From NCBI RefSeq assembly GCF_005280295.1, contig NZ_CP040020.1, positions 1,116,001 to 1,180,000 of the forward strand: a stretch of 64,000 bases of DNA. The letters are read 5' to 3'. Each line of letters begins with the position of its first letter. The first letter of the stretch is position 1. This document shows, one piece after another, positions 63,365 to 64,000 of the stretch. The translations under genes and the position numbers were made by a program. This DNA is from Brevibacterium sp. CS2 (GTDB taxonomy: Bacteria > Actinomycetota > Actinomycetes > Actinomycetales > Brevibacteriaceae). The notes beneath the pieces were generated by a model. That model saw only the letters and a program-made list of their open reading frames with translations. It did not search any database and was not told the DNA's origin.

Positions 63365-64000
63365 ACCACCGGTGCGTGGTCGGAGGCACCCTTGCCCTTG
63401 CGCTCCTCGCGGTCGACGAACGCATCCTCGGCCCGCTCGGCCAGAGCCGGCGAGGCGAGCTGGAAGTCGATGCGCATCCCCTGCTTCTTGGGGAACCGCA
63501 GCTTCTGGTAGTCCCAGAACGTGTAGACGCCCGGTCCCGGGGTGAAGGGTCGGGCGACGTCCGTGAGGCCGGCGTCGAGGAGCGCGGCGAACGCCGTGCG
63601 CTCCGGCTCCGAGACGTGGGTGGCGCCGTCGAACTCGGCCATGTCCCAGACGTCGTCGTCCTCCGGTGCGACATTGAAGTCCCCGCACAGCACCAGCCGG
63701 GTGCCGGCGTCCGCGGCGAGCGTCCGGGAGACCTCCGCGCGGAGCGCCTCGAGCCAGGCGAGCTTGTAGGTGTAGTGCGGGTGGTCGAGTTCGCGGCCGT
63801 TCGGCACGTAGAGCGAGTGGACCCGCACCCCGCCGCAGTCGGCGCTGATCGCGCGGGCCTCGACATCGTCCTGGTCGCCGAAGCCCGGGACGTCGGGGAA
63901 GCCGATCTCGACATCCGCGAGCCCCACCCGGCTGGCGATGGCGACGCCGTTCCACTGGTTGAGCCCGTGGAAGGCGACCTCGTAGCCGCGCTCGGAGAAG
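63346..64000 (-). CDS. xth: Exodeoxyribonuclease III / AP endonuclease, 5' part outside window
   Basis: At least 217 residues of an Xth/ExoA-type nuclease that cuts at abasic sites; the start lies beyond base 64000. Visible motifs of the DNase I-like fold are NQWNGVAIAS at the edge, VHSLYVPNGRE, VLCGDFNVAPEDDDVWD (active-site Asp and Asn), MRIDFQLAS, and the final SDHAPVVVDY with the catalytic Asp-His pair. The stop is at 63346, inside a direct repeat that borders the fic cassette. The reading frame is intact in the visible part. Confidence 0.94.
   Translation of the reverse strand, partial: FSERGYEVAFHGLNQWNGVAIASRVGLADVEIGFPDVPGFGDQDDVEARAISADCGGVRVHSLYVPNGRELDHPHYTYKLAWLEALRAEVSRTLAADAGTRLVLCGDFNVAPEDDDVWDMAEFDGATHVSEPERTAFAALLDAGLTDVARPFTPGPGVYTFWDYQKLRFPKKQGMRIDFQLASPALAERAEDAFVDREERKGKGASDHAPVVVDYSG

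Overview
The window is high-GC DNA (by eye about 70 percent G+C) from an actinobacterium, probably of the order Micrococcales. A Brevibacterium-like genus is my guess, not something the sequence proves. Signs for this are the GTG starts, the GGAGG-type ribosome sites, a clpB gene behind a HAIR-type (HspR) operator, and proteins of actinobacterial families (DUF5926, DUF6458-like, septum-formation-like, Nei2-type glycosylase). No rRNA, tRNA or CRISPR was seen. The window is chromosomal, dense, and mostly ordinary metabolism with a few inserted pieces.

Layout. 1-5.1 kb: class I fumarase overlapping a class III CoA-transferase, a divergent GntR regulator with a nested palindromic operator, and a zinc alcohol dehydrogenase; an IS30 remnant in a hairpin lies between the two convergent genes. 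5.4-8.4 kb: crotonase, a dienoyl-CoA-reductase-like SDR, then an ECF-like sigma factor overlapping an O6-alkylguanine methyltransferase. 8.5-15.4 kb: a decayed AMP-binding protein, a Nudix hydrolase, a CitE-like lyase, and a MaoC, acyl-CoA dehydrogenase, crotonase, FabG series. 15.6-20.4 kb: cardiolipin synthase, YtxH-like protein, BrkB/YihY protein, and a frameshifted GlgC-like gene. 20.5-24.9 kb: thiolase, CoA-transferase, etfB and etfA in one direction. 25.1-31.9 kb: SRPBCC protein, a repeat-rich intergenic stretch, and a LysR regulator divergent from a fused A-B CoA-transferase, a class III CoA-transferase and an MFS carrier. 32-39.5 kb: RecQ, lipoprotein, SDR, MFS carrier, Nei2, GNAT. 39.7-46.3 kb: orphan AAA ATPase, Fic protein, OsmC, SRPBCC, DUF5926, glycosyltransferase, prephenate dehydratase.

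46.3-50.8 kb is the most foreign-looking part. A 21-bp hairpin arm after pheA and its matching arm before metB lie 4.5 kb apart. Between them sit a small membrane protein, an M20 peptidase, an epimerase and a complete 1,282-bp IS30-family element. 50.9-58 kb: transsulfuration pair (cystathionine gamma-synthase/lyase and cystathionine beta-synthase), crotonase, a frameshifted membrane-anchored protein, and a YeiH/YeiE-like pair. 58-64 kb: clpB, a septum-formation-like protein, a second Fic gene flanked by a 27-bp direct repeat copied from the 3' end of xth, and xth itself, cut by the window edge.

Taken together, much of the left half encodes acyl-CoA metabolism: three class III and one class I CoA-transferase, thiolase, acyl-CoA dehydrogenase with electron transfer flavoprotein to take its electrons, several crotonases, MaoC and SDRs. 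The substrate cannot be read from sequence alone. The best candidates for something undescribed are the IS30/hairpin relationship, the fused CoA-transferase with an internal start, the Fic cassette at the end of xth, and a palindromic intergenic repeat family.
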